Shown: piece by piece, positions 46,401-59,048 of the stretch | Numbering within the stretch: the stretch's first letter is position 1 | Layout: every line of letters begins with the position of its first letter | Assembly (NCBI GenBank): GCA_025766275.1 | Contig: JAFKAC010000213.1 | Coordinates: forward strand, 1-62,420 | Length of the DNA stretch: 62,420 nt | DNA from: Lactarius indigo | Lineage: Eukaryota; Basidiomycota; Agaricomycetes; Russulales; Russulaceae | Direction of reading: 5' to 3' | The notes under the pieces: generated by a model | Databases searched by the model: none | What the model was told of the DNA's origin: nothing | What the model saw: only the letters and a program-made list of their open reading frames with translations | Program-made: the position numbers and the translations under genes

Positions 46401-49400
46401 GGCATAAGTCCATCTGAAAACAAAATGGGTGTATCAGACTGACAAGGATAACCTCTTCTATGACCACTTGTGGTATTGCGTGAACTTGGCCCCCTTTGGA
46501 CAGACGATCAACCACACCTTCGCTAGCCCCGCACCATCAGCGTGCGCGTCCCGAGGAGTCAACAAAGCTGCTGCTTCGCACAGATCATCATTCATAAACA
46601 ACGAACGCCACACAGCAGCCATCAGAGAACTCTCATCTGTCATATATTCCCAATGGAAGGCAGGAAGGTCCCATAAGTGGGTAGATTGAGATTCGGTGGA
46701 GCACAAAGAAACCAGTATGAGGGAGCGGACACACGATTAAGGCAGAGGCATTGGGTCTCTTGAGGCTTTGATTCGAAATGTTGATTGGCGTCGTCTGACA
46801 TTGGCACCGCGCAAATCTGTAAACAACAAAAGTAACGAGAGCCTGCAGTGTGTGTGTGCCTTTTTTTTTTTTTTGTTTTTTTTTGGAAACCATGACGATT
46901 CTGGTACAAGATACATAGGGAGGGGGGATGGTAAAAAGGTGGGTAGAGACGGGCCGCGAGACTGAGCTCAGTGGTGTAGCGATGGTGAAGGCGCCGAGGG
47001 GGAAATTGAGCCTGGTCACTACCGGCTAACTCGGCTGTATCCAAGTTGACTTCCACCCACAATGACGCTTCTTACTGTTAATCCTCGATGGGTCTAGGGT
47101 ACGGTGTTTGTACCTCCGGGCCACGTTGCTGCTTGGCGGGGAAATGACTCGGGTCTGTTCCGGGTGGCCTTGCTCTCAGCTATTCCTAATTACGCCCCAC
47201 GCCACTCTTACAGGACTTCAGAAGCAACACAGCTTGTTTCGAGCTAAGAACGCCTCACCCATCGCACCGCCACACCGCCTGGCGTATGTTCATAGTGCTA
47301 GTGTTTTGTGTTCCACCCTTGAATGAGTCGTATGAAGCACGGACTTAGAGCCTCCTTCAAGAATTGTCGAGCTATGTCCTAGACCCATAGTTGACTCCCT
47401 AGGCCTAACTATTTTTTTTTTTGCTCAGTGTCATCGTCGACCCAACCACTGTGCTTGCCACCGCTTTCTCCCCAAAGCTTGTGCGGTACCGAAGTGTGGC
47501 TCATCTGACAATGATCCGTCCCGCGTCCCGGTTCACGCACACAATTGAAATGACATCCTCTAAAGCCTACTTAAACGCTACTTAGCGTAATCTGTGCAGG
47601 ACCCCTCTGCGTGTCAGCTGTTTTTAACGCCGCTCCCACGTGCAGCTTGTCAGGGCAGATCTGGACCTTTGGAGACCCACGCCCTCTCCTGATACATCTT
47701 GAGCGACTTCGTGCCCGTTTAGTGCCCTGATTTCTGTGTATATCGGCGTGGGTTACCGGCCGCTCTGACCCGCACAACCTCCCGACATCTGACAGAACTC
47801 TGGGTACTCTCAGTAACTTAGCCGGTGCCCAAGAGCCCCTCCTGTACGACGCCTCTCATAGAATTAAGTTTCTGGTGCAGTGTATGTGCATTGGGGGCTG
47901 AGTTCGCAATGGTACCTGTGCACGAGATGGTAAGAGCAAGTGAGTAGCGTACCCCCACGCCTGATGGTTAGATGTCGTGTGACACAGTAGTGCCTACTCG
48001 ACTTTTGCTTTCGCCGGCGGATAATAACCCATGACATTTGGAATATCCTAGTACCTTAAACTCGCGTGACGCTCAAGTGCAGACCTCGAGACGATGGAAT
48101 GCTCAATGGGAGGGTCCAAGAGGGGACGAAATTGCAGATTAACAAGAATCGACAGAGTATGGACATCGGCTAACTCTTGAGGCCGAACCGGTATCGGGTG
48201 GTTCATAGCCGTAGCCGCAGTGACGCCGAACGTGTCCCTTGATTGACGCTCGCTTTGACGCTGGCTAATCAGGAAGCGGCGACGATAGAAGGGCTCACGT
48301 GCCAGCGATTGGCGTCGGTCGTCGGGTAGTAACGCAGACTTGTATTGAACGAAGTACGTGGTCGTTTGTTTCAAATTTATTGCACATTTTCCGACAATGG
48401 CATCTGTAGCGTCGCAGGTAGCCCTTATCCAAAGCTTGCCCTAGATTGGAAGCGATACGCGACGGTATCGAGTTTCCGTCCGTGCTACGACTTGTCCGTG
48501 GTTTGCGTGACCTGCTAACGCTGTGACGAGGATGCGCACCGGGGATTTCACTCGTGGTCGCGCCGGGGTTGAGTAGAAAGAAGGAGTGGGGCCGGAAAGA
48601 ACATTTGGCCTTGTGTGAGAAGCAATGGATTTTGATGAATTCCGGACAAAGTCACCAAAGTAAAGCTAGTATTTCGGTAGTGTGACCCATATCTGGCACC
48701 CGGTCGCGCTAGATACTCCAATACGATAGAAGATGGGACATACATGGTCAAACGATACTGCTGTAGAGAGAACTACGCTTTGCTGGCACAGCCACAACCT
48801 GATGGTGCCTCCGGATAGCAATGCAATTGAGCACGTGGTTGATGATCATCGTGTTTGAAAACCATGATGAAATCCACCTACGAGGGCTAATCCGATGCCA
48901 GAGGAACGAGTGCAAGATCAGAGCGCACCGCTAAGACCAGAGTAGCCCGGGCTTTCCTCACGATTTGGTGTTATGGGTGTGTCGCCCTGCTAATAATATT
49001 GATGCGCCGGAGTCCTCTAGGTTTACATAGTCTTGATACTTCTACGTGGAGAGAGATTAATAACACAGCAGGCGCAGTTTATACAGTATTTGTGGAGCTA
49101 CTAGGAAGATCCACATTGTTAACGCGAGGCTGCTGCGAGTCGCCACAGCACCGCACACATTAGCAGCAGAATTCGAAACACGAGTCGAAACAAACCAAAA
49201 ACAGCTCCATGATAAGCAAAACACAGACGATATGGCTTCCTCCCTTGAAGAGAGTATGATCGTTGTGGACAACATCGAGACGGTAGGAAGAGGCCGCATT
49301 CATCCAGTTGAAAAAAAGCCGCCGGAAAGAGCAAACACGTAACGGCGCCTATCCCTTGATAAGAAAATCCGTTTACAGTTCCGTGAGTTAATCTTGCTTG

Positions 49401-50243
49401 ACACGTTTGCTCTGCAACGACGACACTGTGACGATGCCCTTATCGAGAGCTTCTCAGCATTTACAATTACGAGAGCCGCTGGGGACCCGGTCGCTGCTAT
49501 CTCCGTATCCTCGATCCAAGCCCCTCATTGGGCCTGACTCTCTGGCCACTGTCTTTCCCCCCCCAAAAGTGTCCCTTATCCAGCTGCCTCGTGCACCTTG
49601 CCGAAATTTTGCCCCTCAGCGCTACGGCCTGTTTTGACTTCATCTGTTGTTCTCGGGTTCGGGTACTCTAACTGTACATCTTGCAGTGCTTGTTAGTGCG
49701 CACGAGGCCCACTGCGGTACGCCCTCCCCTGCCCTAACTGTAATGTGGGACATGTCAGGTTGTTGAGGCTAACACCGCTCCTCCTCTCACTTCCAAATCG
49801 GGTAATTCTCTATGGCCACCCTCTGCTCTTGCTCAATCGACTGGCTTAATGCTATGCTTTTCCGCGAGACTACCGAAAATCGCTACCAGTTGTGGGGCTC
49901 GTCGCCCTCGTTGTCTATGTCTCGATGTACTCTGGTCCCGATACCGGTTGCTCAGCCCTTTCTCACTTTGGCGGTGCACGGAACGGATTGCCTAGACCTG
50001 ATGTCGCCTCGTACTTGGGATTATAGACTCTCAGCCTGAGTATATCTACGCGTGCCCGGTCCCGCCTTTCTCTTCACAGGCATTGCACCCTTCTCGTGCA
50101 TTTACTGTAAGTTCCCATCTTCTGTACCTTCTCTGATGTGTCTTTCTGATTTCTTCCTCAGTATTTCCCTCCAGCGTCATCGCCATATCCACCCACTCCG
50201 GCCCCACGTTTCTCAACACCATCCACATATATTTTTTCTCAGA
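40412..50243. other. 9.8-kb region without recognisable genes
   Basis: I read both strands and found no domain motif, transposase, reverse transcriptase or multi-exon model. Frames are short and overlapping. It contains poly-T/A runs (for example 40495-40507, 42013-42029, 46861-46884) and a GTGC repeat near 41719. It may hold decayed transposons, non-coding RNA genes or lineage-specific genes that cannot be seen by eye. Confidence 0.5.
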
Positions 50244-52061
50244 ATGACACCAACACCTCTCTCTGTGGGAATTGTCGGAGCGGGAATGGCAGGTCTATAT
50301 GCCGCCCTCCTCCTCCGACGCGCAGGTCATCGAGTCCACATCTTTGAGGGCGCTGACCGCGTGGGGGGACGCGTCCACACGCACTACTTTTCTGACGAAG
50401 AGAACCAATATTTCGAGGCAGGCGCCATGCGCATACCCCATTCCCCATTCCAGGACATCCTCTTTGACCTCATCCAACACGTTCAGTCCTTCCAGCTCCC
50501 CTCTGATAAACGGGTCGACCTCATCCCCTACCACATCACTTCCCCCGGCAACTTCGTCTACATCAATCGCTGCAGGCCCGACGATCTGGACGCGTCTTCT
50601 GTAACACCAAGGTCACTGGGTTGGCCACTCCCAGCGGACCGGGAGGAGGAGTTTCAGGATCGTTCGGCGGGCGAGCTCATGCTGGAGGCTGTCGGCCCAC
50701 TCTTGAAGAAGCTGGAAGGCAACTTCGTCGGAGGGTTCAACGAGATCTGCCAAGAGTTCGACAACTACTCTTTCCGCTTTTACCTCAATGCCATCCTTCG
50801 CTGGCCAAACGACGTGATAGACTTTGTCGAGACGGTCACGTCGCAGACGAATCAGTTCTCTCTCAGCGTGACGGAGATCATGATGGAATACATTGACTTC
50901 AGCACCAAGGAGTGGTCGACCATCGCGCATGGGATGAGCCGCCTTCCACTGGCCATGGCACATCTCGTTGGGTACAAGAACATCTCGTTGAATTCCCGCG
51001 TCTCCGGTATCCGGCACGAGAGCGATGGGAAGGTCACCGTCTCAGTGCTCAGCTGCAAGGGCCCCGTCGAGGCTACCTTCGACAAACTCATCATGGCCAT
51101 TCCTCCTCCCGCACTGAGGATGATCGCTGACCGACCAGCGTGGTCTGAGAAGAAGGAGCTAGCGATCCGCTCTATCCACTTCGAGTCGCTCTTCAAAATG
51201 GGTCTGCGCTTCAAGACCCGTTTCTGGGAGCGCGTCGGGGAGATTCCCTGCCGCGGCGGACAGTCCACCACGGACCTGCCGATCCGCTGGATCGTCTACC
51301 CTTCTAACGGCATCGGCGAGGACGGGCCGGGCGTGCTGCTCGTGTATTCGTGGATGACGGACGCGGATGCGTGGTTGCCGCTGACGACGGAGGAGCGGCG
51401 GAACCTTGCGCTCGCGAACCTGGCGGAGATATACAACGGGCTGGTCGATGCGAAGGACGGGAGCACGATCAACGTCTATGACCTCATCATGGCGACTTCT
51501 GACGCCGTCTGGTCCGCGCGCAACTCCACAGGCGACGCCATGTTCCTCCCCGGCCAGTTCCTCTCCCGCTTCGAGGCTGCGCGCCAGCCAGAGGGCAACG
51601 TTTACTTTGCGGGCGAGCACCTCTCGCACCACCATACGTGGATCGCAGGCGCGCTCGAGTCGGCGTGGGAGACGGTTGCCGACATCATAGGGTCGACAGC
51701 GCAACTCGGTCCGCTCGAGTCCACTGTGCCGGAGGAGGTAGACGCCCTGGATGGCATCGAGTACTCTGTGTCGAGCGGCAGCTCTGACCCGGTGTCCGAG
51801 GACAGCGCAGCCCTCATCGATGACTGTGATTGGGAACAGCCGAGCCCAGTGGGAGACGTGGTCTTTAGCCCCCCCGAGCAAGCCATTGAATTCAACACTC
51901 AATGGAATCCTATCACAGAGGTGGTTCCTCTCAACATGACCTCGACCCCCCACTTGTACCCACCACTCGCGACTGGTCTCGGGATCGAGCGACCCATGAG
52001 ACTAGGCGTCGAACTCGCCCTCATTCCAGGCCCAATTGTTGGGAGTGTGGGACTCGTCTGA
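50244..52061 (+). CDS. L-amino-acid oxidase-like FAD flavoprotein (amine oxidase family)
   Basis: FAD-dependent oxidase likely to oxidise amino acids to keto acids with release of ammonia and hydrogen peroxide. A single exon encodes 605 residues. The dinucleotide-binding motif is immediate ([29 protein letters not shown], with DRVGGRVHT). Then come [22 protein letters not shown] substrate-domain features ([14 protein letters not shown]) and the C-terminal FAD motif [25 protein letters not shown]. The start at 50244 puts the FAD motif near residue 8; the same frame stays open to 50052, but that stretch reads as leader sequence. After the FAD motif there is an acidic tail of about 120 residues of unknown role. 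No signal peptide. Substrate is inferred; another FAD amine oxidase is possible. Confidence 0.85.
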   Translation: MTPTPLSVGIVGAGMAGLYAALLLRRAGHRVHIFEGADRVGGRVHTHYFSDEENQYFEAGAMRIPHSPFQDILFDLIQHVQSFQLPSDKRVDLIPYHITSPGNFVYINRCRPDDLDASSVTPRSLGWPLPADREEEFQDRSAGELMLEAVGPLLKKLEGNFVGGFNEICQEFDNYSFRFYLNAILRWPNDVIDFVETVTSQTNQFSLSVTEIMMEYIDFSTKEWSTIAHGMSRLPLAMAHLVGYKNISLNSRVSGIRHESDGKVTVSVLSCKGPVEATFDKLIMAIPPPALRMIADRPAWSEKKELAIRSIHFESLFKMGLRFKTRFWERVGEIPCRGGQSTTDLPIRWIVYPSNGIGEDGPGVLLVYSWMTDADAWLPLTTEERRNLALANLAEIYNGLVDAKDGSTINVYDLIMATSDAVWSARNSTGDAMFLPGQFLSRFEAARQPEGNVYFAGEHLSHHHTWIAGALESAWETVADIIGSTAQLGPLESTVPEEVDALDGIEYSVSSGSSDPVSEDSAALIDDCDWEQPSPVGDVVFSPPEQAIEFNTQWNPITEVVPLNMTSTPHLYPPLATGLGIERPMRLGVELALIPGPIVGSVGLV

Positions 52062-55000
52062 AGAATTACTAGTGTATCTTTGCAAGCAGATTGTTCGAGT
52101 GTGGTGGTGTAAACGCTTTTTCTTTTTCTTTTTTTCTTTTTTTCTCCACATATTGCAACAGCTAGCGACCGTTTCTTACTACAAACCATATAGAGAACCA
52201 TAGAAGTGATAATTAAGCACGTAGACAAATCATTGTTGTAATGGAATATAGAATAACGCATACGGATTGCGGCTCTCCATTTCCCACATAAAGCTGCGCG
52301 CTTTTTTTGTTCAAATTTTTAATTTTTGAAACATGCGAGGGACCGGCGCTTCCTCCTGGCGCCTTCCAGGGTCGCGTGGAGCGCATGTGGAAGTTCCCGA
52401 GACGCCTACGGGAATATATCCCCCGGATGTAAACGACCCCCCTTTTCTCACAGACCAACCTTTTCCACACACATCCACACAGCGCGTCGGCGGAATAAAT
52501 AACACCGCTGCAGCCGCACTTGGGCGTACATTTATTATCTTGATCTTATCACATGTCAAAAAACAAGAATTAGCAAGTCTCTTGCGCGGCGACAGTTCCC
52601 CCACTTGGTCCCCCCCCCGTATAATACCCGGGTGGCTAGGTGGACCATTTGTCCACAGCGCGGCCAGGCGCCGCACTTTTGAAACGCACCGAAATTAAGG
52701 TTGGCACTTGGCAACACAGCTGCTAGTTGTGAAAAAAGCCTCCTGGAGACGGGTCTCGCAGTGGAATTTCCCCATCAAAACCCCCCTTCACTGTCCTCGT
52801 ACGGTGGGTCTAGGTAAGGGCTGGCAGTGACTGCAAGAATGGTGACCTAGGGTTTTTCGTTTCCATGACCAACTTGGTCGTCGAGAGCTGGCGGAGATAA
52901 TGCTCGAGGTTCGTGGCCTGTTCTCCTTTCAACCAATAGCTCAACCGTAATCTAACCAAAAAAATAAAAATAATGGGAAGATCCGATTCCATGGGCGCAC
53001 CTGCCAAGGGCCAAGAAACGCTGAGCAGTTTGCAGAACGCTATGCCGCCATTCAAATAAAATATTCAAATACCAAGGCTCGATGACGCATGTTCGGTTCG
53101 GAGCAGTTATCGAGCGCATTGTATTGTTCGGCCCTTTGCGACTTGTGGCTGGCCACGTGACCCAAGTCGGCACCACTGTGATTGTGGGTCAGAATTGACA
53201 GCCACGCTCTATCAAAGGAACCCTGGCGCAACTAATCAAACCAAAAAAAAAAAGTGAAAGGTAAATGCCGCGCACATCTGACGTGAGAAGAGTACACGGC
53301 GCTTAAAAAGGTACCCGTGATCCACCGCCCCCGTGCTCAGCGTCAGGAAGTTGTATGGGCATGTGGATACTCAGCACCCGTCTTCATTCATTCTTTAAAT
53401 GGCGACGGTATTGCGCTATCCATATTCCGCCAATGTGGAGGGGGTGAGGGAGGGAGAATTATGCCGCGACCATGACGATCCAGGCACCCTCTGCATATCT
53501 GAGGGGACCAGGAACCCTCCCCGCCCCCCGCATTTGGTAGCCTCGACATTCGGCCCAGGGTCACCGACGGAGGGTCAGCGTGGTCTAGCAGGCGTACGTA
53601 CATGTGTACGTACTGGCTTTGCAAAAACTTGACGCCACAGGGAATGTCGTCCTCGGGGACTGCAAGTGGCACTGGCAACGACGGTCCAGGCTCGAAATGG
53701 AGAGCGTCATTGATACCCATGCATGACAGTTTACGGGCTCGGCGGTGAGCGTGGATGTGATGCGGGAAACTGCGGGGTGCGGGGGGGAAACCCCGTCTGC
53801 TGCTCTCTCCCGCTCTCGATAAGTAAAAGATCAATGTGACGGAGGCGGCGACTGGAATACCTTTTTGGCTGGGGATTCTCCCTTTTCTGCCCCGCGCGCG
53901 CGTGCGAATTTGAAGTCGCCAATGTAAAAAGAACGGACGCAAGAGACGTTCAACGAACTGTCAAAGGGAGAGGGGGCTTTGATGAATCGGTAGGGGGGTA
54001 TCAATCCGTCTGTTATGTCGTGCCAGCGACCGCGACTTGCCGCCAGAACCCCCGTGTTCGATTCCTCGCGCTATTTTCTGTGGGCAGCTCCCCCCGTTTG
54101 ATGGCAACGGGTACACGCATGATTATGGGACCCACTGCGCCCACTCCCTCGATGAGCATTGGGTACACACACAGGAGCGCCCAAAAAAGCCTTCCTTCCC
54201 CTGGAATTTCCCGCCTTGGCGTAAGTTAGAAACGTATGGCGCGCGCTCGCCCGCCCGCCGGGGAAACCATGCCCCGCGCGTTCTCCCTGGGGAACGGCCG
54301 TCCACACCGTCACAAAAAGGCGACGTAAAGTCGCCGTGCAGGTTGCGGGTACCGTTGCACGGCGGGTGTTACGTCTGTTGTGGCGTGAGAGGTTCTAGGA
54401 AGGAAGGAAAGAAGGAGCTACAGTATATGAAAGTCCTCGGCCGGTGGGCTGAGGGCAGACTTCCTCAAGGATGTGGGCCAGAGCGCGCCTATTTAGCGTT
54501 CAATTATTGAGGCCTCTTTGAAGACCTGATATGTGGCTTCTCTGCGCACCGCCCACTGCCAGCACGCTATGATAGACTGTTCGGCAGCATTGGCTCATTA
54601 AGGAATACCTGAGCGGACCTGCTCCTTGATAGATGGATGGCTGATCTGACAAATCACGCTTGTGTGTTTTACCTCCATTCTCGGTATCGCGGGCCTCCCA
54701 AAGCCTTGTCTTGGCTGGGGCATGGTCGTCTTTGGACTATTTAGTACGTACACCTTCGTGTTGAACGGCAGCACATTACGTTTTGACACCCCTTCCTCCT
54801 GTCTTGTGGACTTCTTCTGGATTCATTTTGATCGTTACTTCGATGCACCCCCGTGGTTCTGTCAACTGGCTCTGCTTCCCATCGTCGCGTTCGGGACACT
54901 CCGTTCCGAACAGTTTCTACTGGCCTATGCCGCGTTAGAGAGATACATATCAAGTTGAAAAGGATGAGAATGTTCTTTTGACGCGTTCGAGTTGATCGGG

Positions 55001-55709
55001 GGCTTATGTACCATTGGACCTCTAATGAAGAGCATCTCGTACAACTCGTCGAAGCGCTACACGCACTGTGCGCGTGGCTTCGGACGCCGGGACCAACGTT
55101 GTTTGAGGAATCCTGGGATCAAAAAATTTCCTGACTGAGAAAGCCATGAATGGCAAACTGATGGCCATCCATCGAGGATCGCTCGGTGGTTTCCTGAGAC
55201 TCGGTTGACAATTATATAAACAGCAAATAACCACCGATCGAGACCGTCTACTGTAATTTTTAATATATATATTTCTTTGTTCATACGTTGTGATGATGAT
55301 ACAATAGGCGAGACGATGAATGGTGCCTCGAAATTGAATAGATCACAAGTGTGGCAGCCGATCGCTGGGACCATCTTTGCATCATAGAGGCATTCCCACG
55401 GACCATGAGGTATCTCCGTGCAAGGAGGACTGCTGAAGAATAGACCTTCAATCAACCAGGGCGGGTAATAGGGGAAAGGAGAGGAGAGAGACGGGGTAGT
55501 CGGGTGTGATAGTTAGAGGTTGGTGGCTTAAATGGAGTGGCGCTGTATTTCTTATTCAGGACTGGGGGAGTTCACACCGACAAAACATTACCTTGACACA
55601 TATAATAGCACTGTCTCACTTGCACCTTTCCCCCCCTCTCCGTCCACGCAGTCCAAAACAGCTCTCTCAGCTCTTCTTTAGTCCACTCCTCCTCCTTCAA
55701 CTCCCTCTC
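52062..55709. other. 3.6-kb region without recognisable genes
   Basis: Several open frames of 100-180 codons (for example 53388-53942 on minus, 54037-54510 on plus) lack known motifs and join to no neighbour. A T/C-rich stretch at about 52117-52145 follows the oxidase gene. Nothing else stands out. Confidence 0.45.
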
Positions 55710-58700
55710 ATGGATTCTACCTATCTTCTGCAGCTCAACTACCGCGAACATCACCCCGATCATCCGGAGTATCGGGATCCCTATCCCACTACATTCTCTT
55801 CGGATGAGCCTCAATTTTGGCCATACTCCTACCCCACCCAACATCCTCAGTATCCGCGATACGTTTCCTCTCAATGCGATCCTCAACCAGTCCCCGTAGC
55901 CCCTGGTCCTTTTGTCTACGAGCCCACTCCGCAGGAGCTCGATAGTTTTGCTGCCCCGAATCGACTGGGCATTTTTGATATCACTTCTATGCACGCACCA
56001 GTCGGTTCGGCGGAGCCTTGGGGTCCTCGAAATGAAGGTGAGCGTTCCCATCATATTCGCTTCATCTTACCCCTGGTCACAACCGAATCCTCCCCCCAAA
56101 AAAGTGAATTTCGATGGTCAAGTCGCATTGTCTCAGAGTAGTCTAGCTCAAGCGAACCCGTATTACCCCGTCCCCGCACCATCCCCCCCTTGGGTTCATC
56201 CGTCCCCGAGCTCGGATACTACACCCACGACCAATTCCCCCCCATCATCGCTTACACATTATGCCACCCCCGCGCTTTCACCCCCTGCGCCCATAGAACC
56301 CCTGCCTAGTGCAACTATAGACGCCCGTGGCCTCCAAGATAACCCTGAAGATGTCGAACCTACTCCTCAAAGCCCCCCTGCTACTCGGAGCACTCACAGT
56401 GCCGGCCGTCGGCCCGGAGCTTGCTCTCGTTGCAAAAAGCTCAAGGTACGCTCTTATCTATGAGTATCTGACTCAGGGATAACTCCCAATCCGGTAGATG
56501 CGATGTGCCTTTGGCGCCGACTCACGATCTTGCATAAGGTGTGCCGCTGGTTCTCATCAGTGTATTGTCGAAGGCAGGAAGGCGAGGACACCCGGGTGAG
56601 TTGCTCTTGCACATTCATCTTCCCTTCTTACCCCACCTTGTATGCTAGTCAACGCGAGAATTTGTTGAGGCAAATTCGCGAGAAGAACGAAACTATATCT
56701 GTTCTACTCCATCAATTGCGGAATACGACTATTGCGACCCCCATCTCTATCAACGCCGCACGCCTTTCATTGAAACCCAATGAACGTGAATCGCACGGCG
56801 AAGTACTTTCGTGGATGGAGAGACGCCACGCCGTCAGCACTCAGGCGTCAGAAAAAGCGTGTGTGGCATATGATACCTCGCAATTAGAAGACGACGACAT
56901 GTACTCGTCCTCTGAGGATGACGATGAGAACGATGAAGACGGTTCTGAGAAGGCCGTAGTGCGTTCCGCACTGGCGTCCCATGGCGTTGCAGCGCTGCCT
57001 GAAGATGCCGCTCCGCTTGGGTTTCTTGCCTCGTTCTCTTCACATTGGAACAACTCAAGTGTAAGGTCTTCAAGTCCCCTTGGAACAGATGTTTTTGGCA
57101 TCGCAAACAAGCGTTACTTCCAACCTAGTGAGTCACGATGATTATATTGTTCCCGTACCAGCGTCTTAACGCATTCAGGCCCCTATACCGATTTGAACCT
57201 TCGGCGAATTGTTATTGAGCGGGAGATGGTTCCAGAAATTCTCATCTCGGGTCTGATCACCCCGCAAGAAGCGCGGGAACTCTTTGACCTGTAAGCTTCT
57301 CTTATCGCCCAGCGGCTCGTTCACATCACTGATAGTGTCTCAGATTTTTTGACCACATCAACGTGGGTTCCCTCTCACCTTCACTCTTTCACGTGCATTG
57401 ACACCTGTGGATCAACAGCCTTACCTGAGCTTACTCGATGAGGCAATACACAGCGCCGCGTCGGTAATGAGGCGGTGTCCCTTCCTTTTTACTGTTGGTG
57501 CGTCTTGAGCACATCACTGGGGGGACGTTACATTCTGACCCACTTTTGATCGCAGTTTGCGCAATATCCTCTCGGTATTACAAGCGGCCTGGATTATACA
57601 AGCTTGCAATTCATTTTGCCAAGGCTGGAGCGGCCTCTGCTTTCATCGATGGGTGGAAGTGTGTGGAGATGTGCCAAGCCTACTTGATGCTCACGGCATA
57701 TGCCGCTCCTACTCAGCGTTTCGAGGACAGTCGGAGCGGCTTCTACTCTGGCGTTGCCACCAGGTATAATCGGTTCTCGCACTTTCCATTTGAGTTATCT
57801 CACAGGGGTGCTCTAGGCTTGCGATAGAGCTCGGCCTGAACCGTGACTCCAATGTACAACCGCTTGACGAGCGACATGAACGTGAATTACTAAATCGCCG
57901 CCGAACGTGGATGATTTGTTCAATTATGGATGGAAGCACATCGCTCGAAACAGGCAAGGCCCCAGGAGTGAGAAAGGACGATGAGGTTTATCTGATTCTC
58001 GTTATTCACGCTCTAATCAAGCTAAAACTGCGGCATCCAGCTCACATCCAACGCGTCCCGGTGGTGCTCGGCGTCCAAGTTCCAGCACCCCTTCGATGCG
58101 GATCTCCCAGCAATTATTGAGCTGCTTAGCATCATGCATCGGTTCACAGACTGCATGAAGCGCGTTGGATATGAGGTGGGTTGCCCGAATGGTAGGCCTG
58201 GGACGTCGAACTGAAGCGTGCCTGCTCCCTTGATTAGAAAAAAAGCCGTGCGTTGGATCGTTTGATCAGCAGTTTTGACCGGGATTTGCAAACCTCAATC
58301 GCGAATACTACTGTCAAGGCAAACGAACGGCGTGCTGGCCGAGGTAGGTTACGAATTTATTCCGATTGCCAAGTATACCATGTGAAAAACACAGATCTCG
58401 CTGGGAAACATCGGCTAGGGATGGTGCTTTTGTACGTTCAAAGGACCTTTTTTTCCTTCATAGTTGACTCACTGGTTATGTTGCTAGCTTGTACCAGTAT
58501 TGTCGCATCATCATCCATTCGTTTGGCCACAAGGCAGAAGCAAAGGATACAGCCCCTCAGACGAAGCCTAGCGCCTATGTCGACACGGTGGGTATCCCTG
58601 TTTCGTGGTCATTACGTGTTTCCGTTCTGATAGGATCATGTGCTCCTAGTGTATGGAAGCTGCCTTTGCCTTGCTCAACTTGTGGTTAGAGTATATGCAC

Positions 58701-59048
58701 TCCACTGGCCACGTACGTTATGCGCCAGACTTTTTCTTTGTCGGAACTGGCTTTGCCGGGGCATTTCTGCTAGAGGTACGGCACCGTTCTCACCCCTCGC
58801 GCCCCTGTATCATACAGTAGTTTCTGACGTTGGGTTATCAGCTTCTCAGCCCCCACATCGCTCCGACACTGACGACGCAGCAGCGAGCGCGAGTCATCAA
58901 CGTATGTGAAGCCGTCGTGAAGCAGCTGCACGTCGCTGCCGTCGACGACTCGCACGTGCCGTATTCTTATGCTGTATTCCTGGAGAACGCTTTGCAAAAA
59001 GCTGTTCCTGAGCCCCCGATACCTGCTCCTGCTTACCCAGTTCACTGA
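55710..59048 (+). CDS. Zn2Cys6 transcription factor with fungal-specific domain
   Basis: Nuclear regulator of unknown target. The early exons are 55710-56037, 56105-56445, 56498-56595, 56649-57127 and 57179-57290, followed by about nine more short exons to the stop at 59046. Order: a long Pro/Tyr-rich N-terminus; a binuclear zinc cluster with C-x2-C-x6-C-x8-C-x2-C-x6-C spacing (CSRCKKLK, spliced to MRCAFGADSRSCIRC..., CIVEGRKAR); a coiled coil (QRENLLRQIREKNETISVLL); an acidic tract (SSSEDDDENDEDGSEK). The fungal-specific middle homology domain then shows VVCAISSRYY, AYLMLTAYA, LAIELGLN and RRRTWMICSIMDGSTSL. It ends LENALQKAVPEPPIPAPAYPVH. The zinc cluster is split by an intron after the second cysteine and the KKLK motif, so single-frame searches see only half. 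Later exon borders (57.3-58.9 kb) are approximate. Confidence 0.85.

Noticed and set aside
40412..50243. Possible mating-pheromone precursors (small ORFs ending in CaaX)
   Set aside because: No short ORF with a convincing CaaX end was seen, and no pheromone receptor lies nearby.
54040..54070. B-box-like GTTCGATTCC
   Set aside because: The T stem does not pair and there is no A-box at the right distance.
54662..54958. 98-codon hydrophobic ORF
   Set aside because: No start context, no homologous motif and no joining exons.
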